Shown here: positions 1 to 10,633 of the stretch, piece by piece | Layout: each line of letters opens with the position of its first letter | Numbering within the stretch: position 1 is the stretch's first letter | Assembly (NCBI GenBank): GCA_021833065.1 | Contig: JAKBGO010000001.1 | Coordinates: 1-64,000, forward strand | Source: a bacterium | GTDB lineage: Bacteria > Patescibacteriota > Saccharimonadia > Saccharimonadales > UBA4665 | Direction: 5' to 3' | DNA: 64,000 nucleotides | The notes under the pieces: generated by a model | What the model saw: the letters and a program-made list of their open reading frames with translations, nothing else | Database searches by the model: none | What the model was told of the DNA's origin: nothing | Made by a program: the position numbers and the translations under genes

Positions 1-1
1 T

Positions 2-1219
2 CCGATCTCCCCTCATTTGCCACCGGAAGAGATAGACACGGCCGCCACAATTATGAGATTTTTGGCCTTCAACCCATTGTTGTTTACGATTTCCGGGATA
101 CTTACTTCTATCCAACAGACTATGGGCCGGTTCTTTTTTTATGCCGTTGCTCCAATTTTCTACAACTTATCGATTATCGCTAGCATTTATTTGTTTAGGC
201 ATAATTTAGGATTAGTCGGCCTTGGCATTGGCGCCTTTATTGGGGCTGTAATACAGCTCATCATAGTTATCATCGGATTGTTTAAAACTAATTTTACTTG
301 GCACCCCAAAATCATATGGCGTTCCAGTGACTTCAAGAAAGTATTGAGAAACCTGCCACCACGATCTCTTGATCAAGGAATTGATCAGGTGGAAGACATT
401 GTTGAGACCCATATTGCTTCTGGCCTTGGTTCCGGCGCAATATCTAATTATTCCAATGCCTATATCTTAAGCACGGCGCCGATTCTGTTAATCGGCACGT
501 CAATTGCTACGGCTGCTTTTCCTAAATTAAATAAGCGTTTGTCGCAAAATAGACCCGATCTTTTCAGGAAAGACTTCCAGCAAATCTTAAGAACCATGAT
601 TTGGATTAGTGCACCCGTCAGTGTGGTAGCTTACTTTTGTAGGGGATATTTGGCGAGACTCATCTATACCAGTGGTGATCAACAAATTTCGATAATCTTC
701 GGGTTTTTGGTTTTTGCCATATTCGCCCGAATCATTTATTCAATTATTTCCAGATGGTTTTATTCACATAAAGACACTAAGACACCACTGATTGTATCTA
801 TTTTTGCAATTGGACTTAACATCGGATTGGCTGTTTATTTGGCTCAGGGCTCGATGTATGGAGTAGCCGGACTGGCAATCGCTCAGTCGATAGTAGCTAG
901 TTTAGAGGTCTTAACCCTTTCAATAATTATGATAATCAGGGATCATAAAATATTTGATTCCGAGTTCTTCAACGGTGTTGCCAGAATTGTTTCAGTAACC
1001 GGATTTAGCGTTATAGCCGGCTATATCATGGTCTCCATCTACCCATTGAATATAACCGATAAGGGTGTAATAACACTGGGCGGTAAATTATTCTTTATAA
1101 CAGGAGTAACATTCTTAGTCCACATTCTAATGTCGTCATTTTTCGACCTTGAAGAAGTTCGACCATTTATTAAAAAGGTTTACAAATTAGTACTAAAACC
1201 GATTAAACTAGACTTTTAA
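2..1219 (+). CDS. murJ: Lipid II flippase MurJ/MviN, 5' truncated by window edge
   Basis: Frame open to window start; polytopic membrane protein with MviN-like segments (QGIDQVEDIVETHIASGLGSGAISNYSNAYIL; AAFPKLNKRLSQNR; ISRWFYSHKDTKTPLIVS). Confidence 0.85.
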   Translation, partial: PISPHLPPEEIDTAATIMRFLAFNPLLFTISGILTSIQQTMGRFFFYAVAPIFYNLSIIASIYLFRHNLGLVGLGIGAFIGAVIQLIIVIIGLFKTNFTWHPKIIWRSSDFKKVLRNLPPRSLDQGIDQVEDIVETHIASGLGSGAISNYSNAYILSTAPILLIGTSIATAAFPKLNKRLSQNRPDLFRKDFQQILRTMIWISAPVSVVAYFCRGYLARLIYTSGDQQISIIFGFLVFAIFARIIYSIISRWFYSHKDTKTPLIVSIFAIGLNIGLAVYLAQGSMYGVAGLAIAQSIVASLEVLTLSIIMIIRDHKIFDSEFFNGVARIVSVTGFSVIAGYIMVSIYPLNITDKGVITLGGKLFFITGVTFLVHILMSSFFDLEEVRPFIKKVYKLVLKPIKLDF

Positions 1220-1224
1220 AATAT

Positions 1225-3000
1225 ATGGACAAAAGTAACATTAGAAATTTTTGCATTATAGCGCATATTGATCACGGTAAATCAACCCTGGCCGATCGCT
1301 TATTGGAAATTACTGGAACAATTTCCAAACGGGAAATGAAAAACCAGGTTTTAGATAAAATGGACTTGGAAAGAGAAAAAGGAATAACCATAAAACTAGC
1401 CCCGGTCAGGATGCAGTACAAGGGATATGAGTTTAATCTAATTGATACCCCTGGCCACGCTGATTTCAGCTATGAAGTATCAAGAAGTTTGGCTGCTTGT
1501 GAAGGGGCTATATTGGTAGTTGATGCCAGCCAAGGCATTCAGGCCCAAACTCTGGCTAATGTCTATTTGGCTATGGAGGCAAATCTCAAGATAATCCCGG
1601 TGATTAATAAGATAGATTTACCGGCTGCTAATGTTGAAAAGGTTAAGAAAGAGATTGCTGATTTGCTCGGAAAAAACGAGGAAGTAATTTTGATATCGGC
1701 TAAAACCGGACAAAATGTTGATCAGGTTTTGGATCGGATCATCTCAGATATTCCATCGCCCACAGCAACTGACAAAAACAGTCTGAGAGCTTTGGTTTTC
1801 GATTCCTTCTATGATGAATACAGAGGGGTAGTACTTTATGTCAGGGTTTTTGACGGTAATTTAAAATCCGCCGACAACATTAAATTGATGGGATCGAAAT
1901 TTGAAGGGATTGCTCTGGAAACCGGAGCCCTAACTCCCAATATGCAACCACTCGGCATTCTAAAATCCGGAGAAATTGGCTATGTTGTGACTAATTTTAA
2001 GTCAACTAAACAGGCTAAAGTTGGAGATACAATCACCCTGCTTAGTAATCCAGCGAGCGAGGCTCTCAGTGGCTACCGCGAAGTAAAGCCCTTTGTTTAT
2101 GCCGGCTTTTTTCCAGAAAGTAACGAAAAATATAATGAGCTAAAAGATGCTATCGATAAGCTTAGTTTGAGCGATTCGGCATTGCAATATTCCCTGGAAA
2201 GTTCACCTGTTTTGGGTTTTGGAATAAGAATCGGTTTTTTAGGTCTTTTGCACCTTGAAATAGTTAAAGAGAGATTTGAAAGAGAATACGGCCTAAGCCT
2301 AATAGTTACCAACCCATCGACCAATTACAGGGTTGATTTGACCGATGGCAGCACTGTCAATATTAAGAGTGCCGCCGAATTACCTGACCATGACAAGATA
2401 TCGGCCATTTATGAACCATGGGTTAAGGGAGAGATTATCGCTCCCAATCAATTCGTCGGTGCCATCATCCAGCTAATTACAAAAAACAGAGGCAATCAAA
2501 AGAATATAAACTACTTGGAGGATCGGGCAATAATAGATTTTCAGGCACCGCTTGCCAATCTTTTAACTGATTTCTATGATTCGCTAAAAAGTATTACCAG
2601 TGGCTACGGTTCTTTCAACTACGAGATTGACGATTTTAGGCAGGAAGATATTGTCCGACTGGATTTTTATGTGGCCGGTGACAGGATAGATGCTTTATCA
2701 ATTATGGTCCATAGGACTGAGGCACAGAGACTTGGCCGAGTTGTAGTTGAAAAACTCAAACAAGTAATACCCAGGCAAAATTTTCAAGTTGCGCTTCAGG
2801 CGGCCATTGGCGGTAAATTTATTGCCCGCGAGGACCTGTCTGCTTATCGAAAGGATGTTACCAGCGGACTCTACGGTGGAGATGTTTCCAGAAAAAAGAA
2901 AGTTTTGGCCAAGCAAAAAAAAGGCAAGGAAAGAATGAAACGTTTTGGTAGAATCGACATCCCGGCAGAGGCTTTTACGGTAATGCTGTCCAGGGAATAG
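1225..3000 (+). CDS. lepA: Elongation factor 4 (LepA GTPase)
   Basis: N-terminal AHIDHGKSTLADRLLE, DTPGHADFSYEV, NKIDLP; C-terminal SRKKKVLAKQKKGKERMKRFG. Confidence 0.97.
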   Translation: MDKSNIRNFCIIAHIDHGKSTLADRLLEITGTISKREMKNQVLDKMDLEREKGITIKLAPVRMQYKGYEFNLIDTPGHADFSYEVSRSLAACEGAILVVDASQGIQAQTLANVYLAMEANLKIIPVINKIDLPAANVEKVKKEIADLLGKNEEVILISAKTGQNVDQVLDRIISDIPSPTATDKNSLRALVFDSFYDEYRGVVLYVRVFDGNLKSADNIKLMGSKFEGIALETGALTPNMQPLGILKSGEIGYVVTNFKSTKQAKVGDTITLLSNPASEALSGYREVKPFVYAGFFPESNEKYNELKDAIDKLSLSDSALQYSLESSPVLGFGIRIGFLGLLHLEIVKERFEREYGLSLIVTNPSTNYRVDLTDGSTVNIKSAAELPDHDKISAIYEPWVKGEIIAPNQFVGAIIQLITKNRGNQKNINYLEDRAIIDFQAPLANLLTDFYDSLKSITSGYGSFNYEIDDFRQEDIVRLDFYVAGDRIDALSIMVHRTEAQRLGRVVVEKLKQVIPRQNFQVALQAAIGGKFIAREDLSAYRKDVTSGLYGGDVSRKKKVLAKQKKGKERMKRFGRIDIPAEAFTVMLSRE

Positions 3001-3001
3001 T

Positions 3002-3730
3002 ATGCTAAGCGATTCCCGTCTCAATCAGTTCAGCCGAGTCTTAAAAGACTATCGGCCGATTCCTGAAGCAGTTGAGTTACTAAGAGATATTAATTTTGTG
3101 GCCTTTTTTGGTCCGAGCGCATCGGGTAAAAATACTATAATAAAGGATCTGGTTGAATCTGGCTTATATTACTACATAGTTTCGGACACTACGCGTCAAA
3201 AAAGAATCAATAACGGCATTCCGGAGAAAGACGGTGTTGAGTATTGGTTTAGGGATGAAGAAGACTTCCTAAGCGAATTAAAAAAAGGGCAATTTCTTGA
3301 AGCTGAAATAATTCATAATCAGCAAGTCTCGGGAGTCAGCTTAAGAGAACTTCAAAAAGCCAGAAGCCTGAAAAAAACTGCTGTTGCCGATTTAGACATT
3401 GGCGGTATTGAAAAAGTGTTATCGATTAACGAGATGATTAAAGTTTATTTAATTCTTCCTCCGTCATTTAATACCTGGATAAAAAGACTGAAGCTTAGAA
3501 ACCCGATTGACGAGCAAGAAATAAAAAGGAGGCTAATAACCGCAGTTAGAATTTTTAAATCAGCCAGAACAATCAAAAACTTAATTATCGTAATTAACAC
3601 TAACCATAACTTAGCCTCTAAAAATATTCGTCTAAATCTGGAGCAGGGGGAGGTAATCCAACACGGTGATTCCAACGACATGTTAAACAGGTTAATACTG
3701 GAAACTGAGGATTATTTATCCATAAATTGA
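3002..3730 (+). CDS. Guanylate kinase-like P-loop protein (divergent)
   Basis: P-loop GPSASGKNT, SDTTRQKRINNGIPEKDGVEYWF resembling the GMP kinase core; extended N- and C-termini. Confidence 0.7.
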   Translation: MLSDSRLNQFSRVLKDYRPIPEAVELLRDINFVAFFGPSASGKNTIIKDLVESGLYYYIVSDTTRQKRINNGIPEKDGVEYWFRDEEDFLSELKKGQFLEAEIIHNQQVSGVSLRELQKARSLKKTAVADLDIGGIEKVLSINEMIKVYLILPPSFNTWIKRLKLRNPIDEQEIKRRLITAVRIFKSARTIKNLIIVINTNHNLASKNIRLNLEQGEVIQHGDSNDMLNRLILETEDYLSIN

Positions 3731-3755
3731 TATCATACTTGCAAAAAAAGCAAAT

Positions 3756-4073
3756 ATGTTGTATAGTGGTGGTATGAAAGAAAACATAAATAATCAAAAT
3801 CAAAAAAGTTTCTCTCAAGAAGTCAGAGAGAGAAACCAAGAAATTAATACCACTAGACACAGTGCTCTTCTATACAAAGCACTTGGAGCAACAATGCTTG
3901 TTGGAGCCGGTTATCTATATGCCAAGGGGCAATTAGAAACACCTGCAGTCTTTGGCGTCGGGGGTCTTGGTATGATTGGTTTCGGTGAACTTCAAAGTCG
4001 GGATGCCAGAAACCAACAAGAAGAGCTTGATACCCTGAGAGCTCGATTTTTAAACCGACACACAGTTAGATAG
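3756..4073 (+). CDS. Hypothetical small membrane protein
   Basis: 105 aa ORF with two hydrophobic segments; probable start at the internal ATG ~3774. Confidence 0.5.
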   Translation: MLYSGGMKENINNQNQKSFSQEVRERNQEINTTRHSALLYKALGATMLVGAGYLYAKGQLETPAVFGVGGLGMIGFGELQSRDARNQQEELDTLRARFLNRHTVR

Positions 4074-4079
4074 GTTTAT

Positions 4080-4106
4080 TTAGCACTCTTGACACAGGAG
4101 TGCTAA
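4080..4106 (+). promoter_or_regulatory. CIRCE operator upstream of hrcA
   Basis: TTAGCACTC-ttgacacag-GAGTGCTAA, perfect 9-bp inverted repeat with 9-nt spacer; TATAAT at 4113-4118. Confidence 0.95.
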
Positions 4107-4140
4107 AAATAATATAATTGATGCAGTTAAGACTGTAAGT

Positions 4141-4851
4141 TTGGTTATTTATATGACGGAGCGACAACAAAAAATATTAAACGCAATCATTGAACAGTAT
4201 GCTGAAGTGGCCAGTCCGGTCGGCAGCAATTTACTTGCGAAAGTGTTCAATGTTTCACCGGCTACTATTAGATCGGAGATGTACGATTTAGAGATGGAAG
4301 GCTACATTATGCAGCCTCATACTTCTGCCGGTAGAATTCCAACCGATAAGGGTTACCGTTATTATGTTAATTCTTTCAGCGGATCTGAAGAAGTATTCAA
4401 TAAACCAAGAGCCGAAAGGGCTATAGCATCTAGAGTATCGCATAGCGGCGCACCGGAAAGAGCAATCAAGAACGCCGTTGATACATTGGTCGAGCTGACT
4501 CATAATCTCGGGATTGCCACAATCGGCAATCAACTGTACATGAGCGGTCTCAGCAACCTCTTTGGGCAACCGGAATTTATAAACTCAGAACAGGTTATGC
4601 AAGTCGCCAGACTTCTAGACAATCTTGAGCCATGGATTAAAGAAGCCGCACCGAACGAAGCTCTAAGCGTTTACATTGGTGCTGAAAATCCAATTGGCAG
4701 GACGGCAGGTTGCAGTTTAATCATCTCTCGTTTTAGAAGCCCATATTCCGACCGTAGTTATATCGGCATGTTAGGTCCTACCCGGCAGAGCTACAAAGAA
4801 GTCATGTCCTTAGTATCAAGAGCCGGCCGAGAATTAGAAAGTATAATTTAA
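4141..4851 (+). CDS. hrcA: HrcA-like heat-shock repressor (short form)
   Basis: N-terminal winged helix (ERQQKILNAIIEQYAEVASPVGSNLLAKVFNVSPATIRSEMYDLEMEGYIMQPHTSAGRIPTDKGYRYYV); CIRCE upstream; grpE-dnaK-dnaJ downstream. Confidence 0.93.
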   Translation: MVIYMTERQQKILNAIIEQYAEVASPVGSNLLAKVFNVSPATIRSEMYDLEMEGYIMQPHTSAGRIPTDKGYRYYVNSFSGSEEVFNKPRAERAIASRVSHSGAPERAIKNAVDTLVELTHNLGIATIGNQLYMSGLSNLFGQPEFINSEQVMQVARLLDNLEPWIKEAAPNEALSVYIGAENPIGRTAGCSLIISRFRSPYSDRSYIGMLGPTRQSYKEVMSLVSRAGRELESII

Positions 4852-4879
4852 ATATTTTTATAAGGGGGTATTTGTTTAT

Positions 4880-5353
4880 ATGTCTGATAAACCGAGCGAC
4901 AAACCATCCAAACTTCAGCAGTTAAAGTCCGAAGTTGAACAGTTGACTGAGGCTCTGAAAAGAGAAAGAGCCGATGTCATTAATATAAGACGTCGAAGTG
5001 AAGAAGAGAGACTTAAATTAGCCGGTTATTATAAATCAATGATTGTCGAAAGCTTTTTGCCGGTCATAGATAATTTTGAAAGATCACTAAAGCATATACC
5101 CGAACAACTTGTCGACGATCCCTATATAAAGGGCATTAACGGTATCGTCAAACAGTTCGAAGATACTCTTAGCAATTTAGGAGTTAAACGAATCGAGACC
5201 GTAGGAAAAGATTTTGATCCTAATTTGCATGAAGCTGTTTCCATGGAAGGAGACACCGGAGACAAAGAGATCGTAACCGAAGAACTACAGTCCGGTTATA
5301 CTATCGACGACCAAGTTATTAGACACGCCATGGTAAAAGTGAAGAGACAATAA
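4880..5353 (+). CDS. grpE: GrpE nucleotide exchange factor
   Basis: LPVIDNFERSLKH, GVKRIETVGKDFDPNLHEAVSM; position between hrcA and dnaK. Confidence 0.95.
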   Translation: MSDKPSDKPSKLQQLKSEVEQLTEALKRERADVINIRRRSEEERLKLAGYYKSMIVESFLPVIDNFERSLKHIPEQLVDDPYIKGINGIVKQFEDTLSNLGVKRIETVGKDFDPNLHEAVSMEGDTGDKEIVTEELQSGYTIDDQVIRHAMVKVKRQ

Positions 5354-5359
5354 CAACAT

Positions 5360-5386
5360 TTAGCACTCTTGACACATGAGTGCTAA
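5360..5386 (+). promoter_or_regulatory. CIRCE operator upstream of dnaK
   Basis: TTAGCACTC-ttgacacat-GAGTGCTAA perfect inverted repeat. Confidence 0.95.
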
Positions 5387-5462
5387 TTATCTATTATAAT
5401 TGTATATATCTTCAACTTTGTAAGATCGAAGATAATAATCATGAATTTTAAGGAGAAAAAAT

Positions 5463-7373
5463 ATGTCTAAAATAATTGGAATTGACCTTGGAACAACCAA
5501 CTCGGCAATGGCTGTAATGCAATCCGGTAAACCGGAGATCATAACAAACAGCGAGGGTAATCGAACTACTCCGTCAGTTGTAGCCGTTAATAAAAACGGT
5601 GAGCGGTTAGTTGGTCAGGTTGCCAGGCGTCAACAGGTTACTAACTCAAAAAACACAATTTATGAGGTTAAAAGATTAATCGGTCGAAACTGGAACGATA
5701 AAGAAGTCCAACGAGATCTTAAATTAATGGGTTATGAAATCGTTAAAAGCGGTAACTCGGTTAAGGTCAAAATGGCGGATAAAGAATATAGTCCCGAAGA
5801 AATCAGTGCCATGATTCTAACTAAATTAAAGTCTGATGCCGAAAGCTTCTTAGGCGAGACTGTTTCCGAGGCTGTTATTACTGTTCCGGCATATTTTGAC
5901 GACAGTCAGAGGCAGGCAACCAAGGATGCCGGTAAAATCGCCGGGCTAGAAGTAAAAAGAATTATAAATGAACCAACCGCTGCTGCTCTTGCTTATGGTC
6001 TGGACAAAGGCACTAAAACTGATGAGAAAATTGCTGTTTATGACCTCGGTGGTGGTACTTTTGACGTTTCAATCCTGGAACTAGGTGACGGTGTATTTGA
6101 GGTAAAATCAACCAATGGTGACACTCATCTAGGGGGTGCCGATTTTGACCGAGTAATCATTAACTATTTTGTTGACGAATTCAAAAAAGAACATGGCATT
6201 GATCTTACTGATGATAAGCCGGCTATGCAAAGGCTTAGAGACGAAGCTGAAAAGGCCAAGATTGAGTTATCTAGCGCTCAAGAAGTTAATATTAATTTAC
6301 CATTTTTGACCGCAGACGCTGACGGACCTAAGCATTTTGAACATAAATTAACCAGATCAAAACTTGAGCAACTGGTCGCCGAATTAATAGACAAAACTGC
6401 TGAACCTTGCAATAAAGCACTAAGTGACGCCGGTCTTAAAGCCAGCGAAATTGATGCTGTAGTCTTGGTCGGAGGTATGACCAGAATGCCGGCAGTTCAG
6501 GAAAAAGTTAAGCAAATATTCGGTAAAGAGCCCATGAAGGGAGTTAATCCGGATGAGGTTGTTGCTGTTGGCGCCGCAATCCAAGGTGGCGTTTTACAAG
6601 GTGATGTTAAGGATGTCCTATTACTTGATGTGACCCCACTCTCTCTAGGTATTGAAACAATGGGTGGTGTTATGACCAAACTGATTGAAAGAAACACCAC
6701 TATACCAACTTCTAAGAGTGAAGTTTTCTCTACCGCAGCCGACAATCAACCACAAGTTGAAATTCATGTCGCTCAGGGTGAAAGAGAAATGATTGATGGT
6801 AACAAATCACTCGGTCGGTTTGTCCTTGATGGTATTCCACCTGCCCCTAGAGGTGTCCCACAGATCGAAGTTACGTTCAACATAGATGCTAACGGCATAT
6901 TGAATGTCACCGCTAAAGACAAGGGTACAGGAAAAGAGCAGAGTATAACTATCTCCGGTTCCGGAAATCTAGACAAAACTGAAGTTGAGAAGATGGCTAA
7001 AGAGGCTGAAGCTCATGCCGAAGAAGATAAGAAACGAAAAGAAGCGATAGAAGTTAGAAATAATCTGGACAGTACAATTTATCAAGCCGAAAAGATGGCT
7101 AAAGACAATAAAGATAAATTGTCCGAAGATGATACCAAGACCTTAAACGACGCTGTTGAGGCAGCCAAAAAAGTAATAAGTGATGCCGATGCTTCTAAAG
7201 AGACATTAGACGCTGCCCTCAAAGAATTAAACGATAAATTAATGCCAATTGGTGCCAAAATGTATGAGGCTGCTTCCAAAGAGGAAAATAAGACTGAAGG
7301 TACAACCTCTGAAGATAAGTCAAACCCCGATGAACCAATCGAGGGCGAAGTAGTCGATAAAGACGAAAAATAA
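5463..7373 (+). CDS. dnaK: Chaperone DnaK (Hsp70)
   Basis: [50 protein letters not shown]. Confidence 0.99.
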   Translation: MSKIIGIDLGTTNSAMAVMQSGKPEIITNSEGNRTTPSVVAVNKNGERLVGQVARRQQVTNSKNTIYEVKRLIGRNWNDKEVQRDLKLMGYEIVKSGNSVKVKMADKEYSPEEISAMILTKLKSDAESFLGETVSEAVITVPAYFDDSQRQATKDAGKIAGLEVKRIINEPTAAALAYGLDKGTKTDEKIAVYDLGGGTFDVSILELGDGVFEVKSTNGDTHLGGADFDRVIINYFVDEFKKEHGIDLTDDKPAMQRLRDEAEKAKIELSSAQEVNINLPFLTADADGPKHFEHKLTRSKLEQLVAELIDKTAEPCNKALSDAGLKASEIDAVVLVGGMTRMPAVQEKVKQIFGKEPMKGVNPDEVVAVGAAIQGGVLQGDVKDVLLLDVTPLSLGIETMGGVMTKLIERNTTIPTSKSEVFSTAADNQPQVEIHVAQGEREMIDGNKSLGRFVLDGIPPAPRGVPQIEVTFNIDANGILNVTAKDKGTGKEQSITISGSGNLDKTEVEKMAKEAEAHAEEDKKRKEAIEVRNNLDSTIYQAEKMAKDNKDKLSEDDTKTLNDAVEAAKKVISDADASKETLDAALKELNDKLMPIGAKMYEAASKEENKTEGTTSEDKSNPDEPIEGEVVDKDEK

Positions 7374-7435
7374 TCTGTTAGAATATAACGGTAAGATTTA
7401 GCAAATTTAAAACGGCAGAGGTTGATTTTCAGAAG

Positions 7436-8515
7436 ATGGCAAAAGAAGACGATTACTACGATATTTTGGGTGTTTCCAAGTCGGCCAGCGCTGATGAGAT
7501 AAAAAAAGCCTTCCGGCGTGCCGCTATTGAGCATCATCCCGATCGCGGCGGTGATGAAAAAAAATTCAAGGAAATAAACGAAGCCTACGAAGTTTTAAAA
7601 GATCCCGAAAAACGAAAACGGTATGATCAATTTGGTAAAGCCGGTGTCGGTGGCAACGCTTCCGGATTCGGTGGCGGCTTCGGAGGATTCCCGGGAGGCG
7701 GCCAAAACATTAATTTTGATTTTGGTGATTTAGGCCTTGGCGATATTTTCAGTAGTTTTTTTGGTGGACCTTCCGGTGGATCCAGACGACAACAAAATGT
7801 TGGGCGTGATATTGAAACAGAGACAGAAATTTCTTTTAAGGATGCTATTTTTGGTACCGAAGTAGAGTTGTCGCTAACCCTTGATGATGTCTGCTCTCAC
7901 TGTAAAGGAAGTTCGGTCGAGCCGGGCTATGAATTGAAGACCTGTCAAACCTGTCATGGTTCCGGTCAAGTCGTGAGTGTATCTCAAACTATATTTGGAA
8001 ATATTCAACAAGCAACCATTTGTCCTACCTGTAGGGGTGAAGGAAAGATTCCGGAAAAAGTTTGCTCCGTCTGTAAGGGTAAAGGTACTGAACTAAAAAA
8101 ACAGAAGATTAGTCTAAAAATTCCGGCGGGCGTTGATGACGGGGCAGTCATCAGACTCAGAGAACACGGCGAAGCAGCCAAAGGCGGACATAAGGGAGAT
8201 CTATACATAAATATTCGAGTTAAGGCCGATAAGAATTTCACTCGAGAAGGGGATTTAATTCTTAGTAACGAACATATCGGTATGGTTGAGGCCGCCCTTG
8301 GTACAGAAATTGATGTTTTAACAATCGACGGATACGTTCGAATGAAAATTCCGGCTGGAACTCAGAGTGGTTCGGACTTCAAACTGTCTGGTCATGGGGT
8401 ACCCCATCTAAAAGGAAACTCCAGAGGCGCTCACATCATTACGATTCATGTCGATACACCCTATCATTTAAGTAGAAATCAGAAAAAATTACTGGAAGAT
8501 TTTTTAAAGGGTTGA
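7436..8515 (+). CDS. dnaJ: Chaperone DnaJ (Hsp40)
   Basis: J domain with HPD, G/F-rich region, CxxCxGxG zinc repeats. Confidence 0.98.
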   Translation: MAKEDDYYDILGVSKSASADEIKKAFRRAAIEHHPDRGGDEKKFKEINEAYEVLKDPEKRKRYDQFGKAGVGGNASGFGGGFGGFPGGGQNINFDFGDLGLGDIFSSFFGGPSGGSRRQQNVGRDIETETEISFKDAIFGTEVELSLTLDDVCSHCKGSSVEPGYELKTCQTCHGSGQVVSVSQTIFGNIQQATICPTCRGEGKIPEKVCSVCKGKGTELKKQKISLKIPAGVDDGAVIRLREHGEAAKGGHKGDLYINIRVKADKNFTREGDLILSNEHIGMVEAALGTEIDVLTIDGYVRMKIPAGTQSGSDFKLSGHGVPHLKGNSRGAHIITIHVDTPYHLSRNQKKLLEDFLKG

Positions 8516-8566
8516 TTGTTTATAACCTTGAAAATTAATCTTATCCAATAGATAATACTAGGGATT

Positions 8567-8677
8567 ATGCATAAGAAGAATCAGTCGGGCTTCATTCCTC
8601 TTTTAGTAACGGTTATTACGGTAGTAGTGGTTATAATCTATTTCATTTATGTAAGAATCGCTCATTACCACAGGTAG
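8567..8677 (+). CDS. 36-aa single-TM small protein with GFIPLL motif
   Basis: Read directly: MHKKNQSGFIPLLVTVITVVVVIIYFIYVRIAHYHR*; below the ORF-track length cutoff. Confidence 0.5.
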   Translation: MHKKNQSGFIPLLVTVITVVVVIIYFIYVRIAHYHR

Positions 8678-8718
8678 TAAATCTTGTAAATTATAAACAA
8701 ATATGGTATAATTAACAA

Positions 8719-9141
8719 ATGACTAATAAAAAAATCCTAGGTCATTTAGAAGTAATTGATTTGCCGGATTTAAGTCTTACTGATATTGTTGCAAGGGTTG
8801 ATTCCGGTGCTCATGTTTCAGCTATCTGGGCTTCTAAAATTAATGAGACAAAAGATAGTCTAAAAGTTGTCTTCTTTGATGAAACCAGTCCTTACTTCAA
8901 CGGTAAAACTATCATTTTTGATCATTTCAAGTTTATTAAAATCAAAAGTTCTAACGGTCTAGTTCAGAGAAGATATAAAGTTTTGCTTAACGTTAAGGTT
9001 AATGAATTTGTGGTTAAAGAGTGGTTTACACTAGCCGATAGATCAAAAATGAAGTATTCTGTTTTGATTGGACGAAATATCCTAAAAGACAGATTCCTGA
9101 TTGACGTATCAATTGAAAAAACCAATTTAACCGATAAATAA
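8719..9141 (+). CDS. Retropepsin-like (RimB/RimK-associated) putative aspartic protease
   Basis: DIVARVDSGAHVSAIWAS (DSGA catalytic-type motif); directly upstream of rimK. Confidence 0.75.
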   Translation: MTNKKILGHLEVIDLPDLSLTDIVARVDSGAHVSAIWASKINETKDSLKVVFFDETSPYFNGKTIIFDHFKFIKIKSSNGLVQRRYKVLLNVKVNEFVVKEWFTLADRSKMKYSVLIGRNILKDRFLIDVSIEKTNLTDK

Positions 9142-9165
9142 TATTTGAAATGGAGGTAAACAACC

Positions 9166-10071
9166 ATGAATATTGTCATTTTATCTAAAGGACCAAAAAA
9201 CTATACGACAAGAAGGCTTCAAGAAGCTGCCGTTGAAAGAGGTCACAATGTTCGAGTCATTAACTATGCTAAATGCTATGTTACTCTCGAAAAGAATAAT
9301 CCAGTGGTTGTTTATAACGGAGAAGAAGTCAAAAACGTAGATATTGTTATTCCTCGAATCGCCCAGAGTTTAACTAAATACGGTTCTTCAATTGTCAGAC
9401 AATTCGAAATGCAGAATGTTTTTACTACCGCTAGTTCAATCGCAATTGTTCGCTCTAGGGATAAATTAAGGAGCATGCAATTGCTGTCTAAGGCAGGTAT
9501 TGGAATTCCAAAAACCGTCTTTGCTAGAGAAACCGCTGAATTTGAAAACGTTATAGAAAGAGTCGGCGGCAGTCCGGTAATAATAAAGGTTGCCAGGGGA
9601 ACTCATGGCAATGGTGTAGTTTTGGCGGAAACCAAAAAGGCCGCGAAAGCGGTGATGCAGGCATTCTATGTCGAAGGAGTTAACTTCCTAGTTCAAGAGT
9701 TTATTGAAGAGAGTGCCGGAACCGATATTAGGGCTTTAGTAGTAAATGGTAAGGTTGTGGCCGCGATTGAGAGAAAAAGTCTCGATGATGATTTCCGATC
9801 AAATACCCATCAAGGTGGTGTAGGCCGACCAGTCAGACTGAGCGACGAGGAAAAAAGAACTGCACAAAAAGCTGCCCGGGCTATGGGTTTGACAGTTTGT
9901 GGTGTCGATATGATGCGATCTGACCGTGGCCCATTAGTGCTAGAGGTGAATTCATCGGCTAGCATCAAAACCCCCGAGCTTATTACTAAATATGATGTAG
10001 CCGGGCAAATAATTGATTACGCCGTTCAGGCTGCCAAAGCAGGACGTAGAAAAGATAAAATAGGGGCCTAG
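9166..10071 (+). CDS. rimK: RimK-family alpha-L-glutamate ligase (ATP-grasp)
   Basis: RSRDKLRSMQLLSKAGIGIPKTVFA, FIEESAGTDIRALVVNGKVVAAIER, GVDMMRSDRGPLVLEVNSS. Confidence 0.93.
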   Translation: MNIVILSKGPKNYTTRRLQEAAVERGHNVRVINYAKCYVTLEKNNPVVVYNGEEVKNVDIVIPRIAQSLTKYGSSIVRQFEMQNVFTTASSIAIVRSRDKLRSMQLLSKAGIGIPKTVFARETAEFENVIERVGGSPVIIKVARGTHGNGVVLAETKKAAKAVMQAFYVEGVNFLVQEFIEESAGTDIRALVVNGKVVAAIERKSLDDDFRSNTHQGGVGRPVRLSDEEKRTAQKAARAMGLTVCGVDMMRSDRGPLVLEVNSSASIKTPELITKYDVAGQIIDYAVQAAKAGRRKDKIGA

Positions 10072-10119
10072 GCCTAATTCATTACAGGTCGCTTATTTTA
10101 GCACGTCGCTTATGCTATT

Positions 10120-10632
10120 ATGGCATTAATGACGTCTCTGATAATTCTTCTTTCATTAGCCTTAATAGCCTTAATTATTATCTCTGTCTTTAGAATCAAT
10201 GCTGTTTATCTATATTTTAGTTTAGCGGTCGGTTATGTACTAGCTTCTACTCTATCAGGCGATACCAATTCACTGCTTTCGCTATTTTCTTCTAATAATT
10301 CCAATAGTCATTTGAGTAATGTCAAACTTATCATATTAGCCATCCCGGTCATAGCGACAGCATTGTTTATGTTAAAAAGTATTAAGAAAAAAAGAATATT
10401 AATTAATCTATTGCCAGCTATATCTTTTGTGATTCTTGCAATTATTTTAGTTGTTCCGCTTTTGCCGATTTCGGCAACCGATAAACTGACGCAGACAAAT
10501 TACTGGATTAATTTTTCCAAAGCTAGGGATTTGTTGATTGAACTTAGCGCTCTTGTTTCGCTCGGTATTTTATTTATAGAACGAATCGGCCGAAGCAAAT
10601 TCAAGGAACACGGCTCCAGACATTTTAAGTAA
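10120..10632 (+). CDS. Hypothetical multi-TM membrane protein
   Basis: Hydrophobic ORF with several TM segments. Confidence 0.6.
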   Translation: MALMTSLIILLSLALIALIIISVFRINAVYLYFSLAVGYVLASTLSGDTNSLLSLFSSNNSNSHLSNVKLIILAIPVIATALFMLKSIKKKRILINLLPAISFVILAIILVVPLLPISATDKLTQTNYWINFSKARDLLIELSALVSLGILFIERIGRSKFKEHGSRHFK

Positions 10633-10633
10633 G

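Noticed and set aside
3618-3860. Antisense ORFs listed in the ORF track (e.g. 212-412, 2097-2324, 2698-3024, 3618-3860, 6497-6745, 7082-7537, 25891-26172, 55153-55356)
   Set aside because: They lie opposite strongly supported genes, show no family motifs and have composition typical of antisense shadows.
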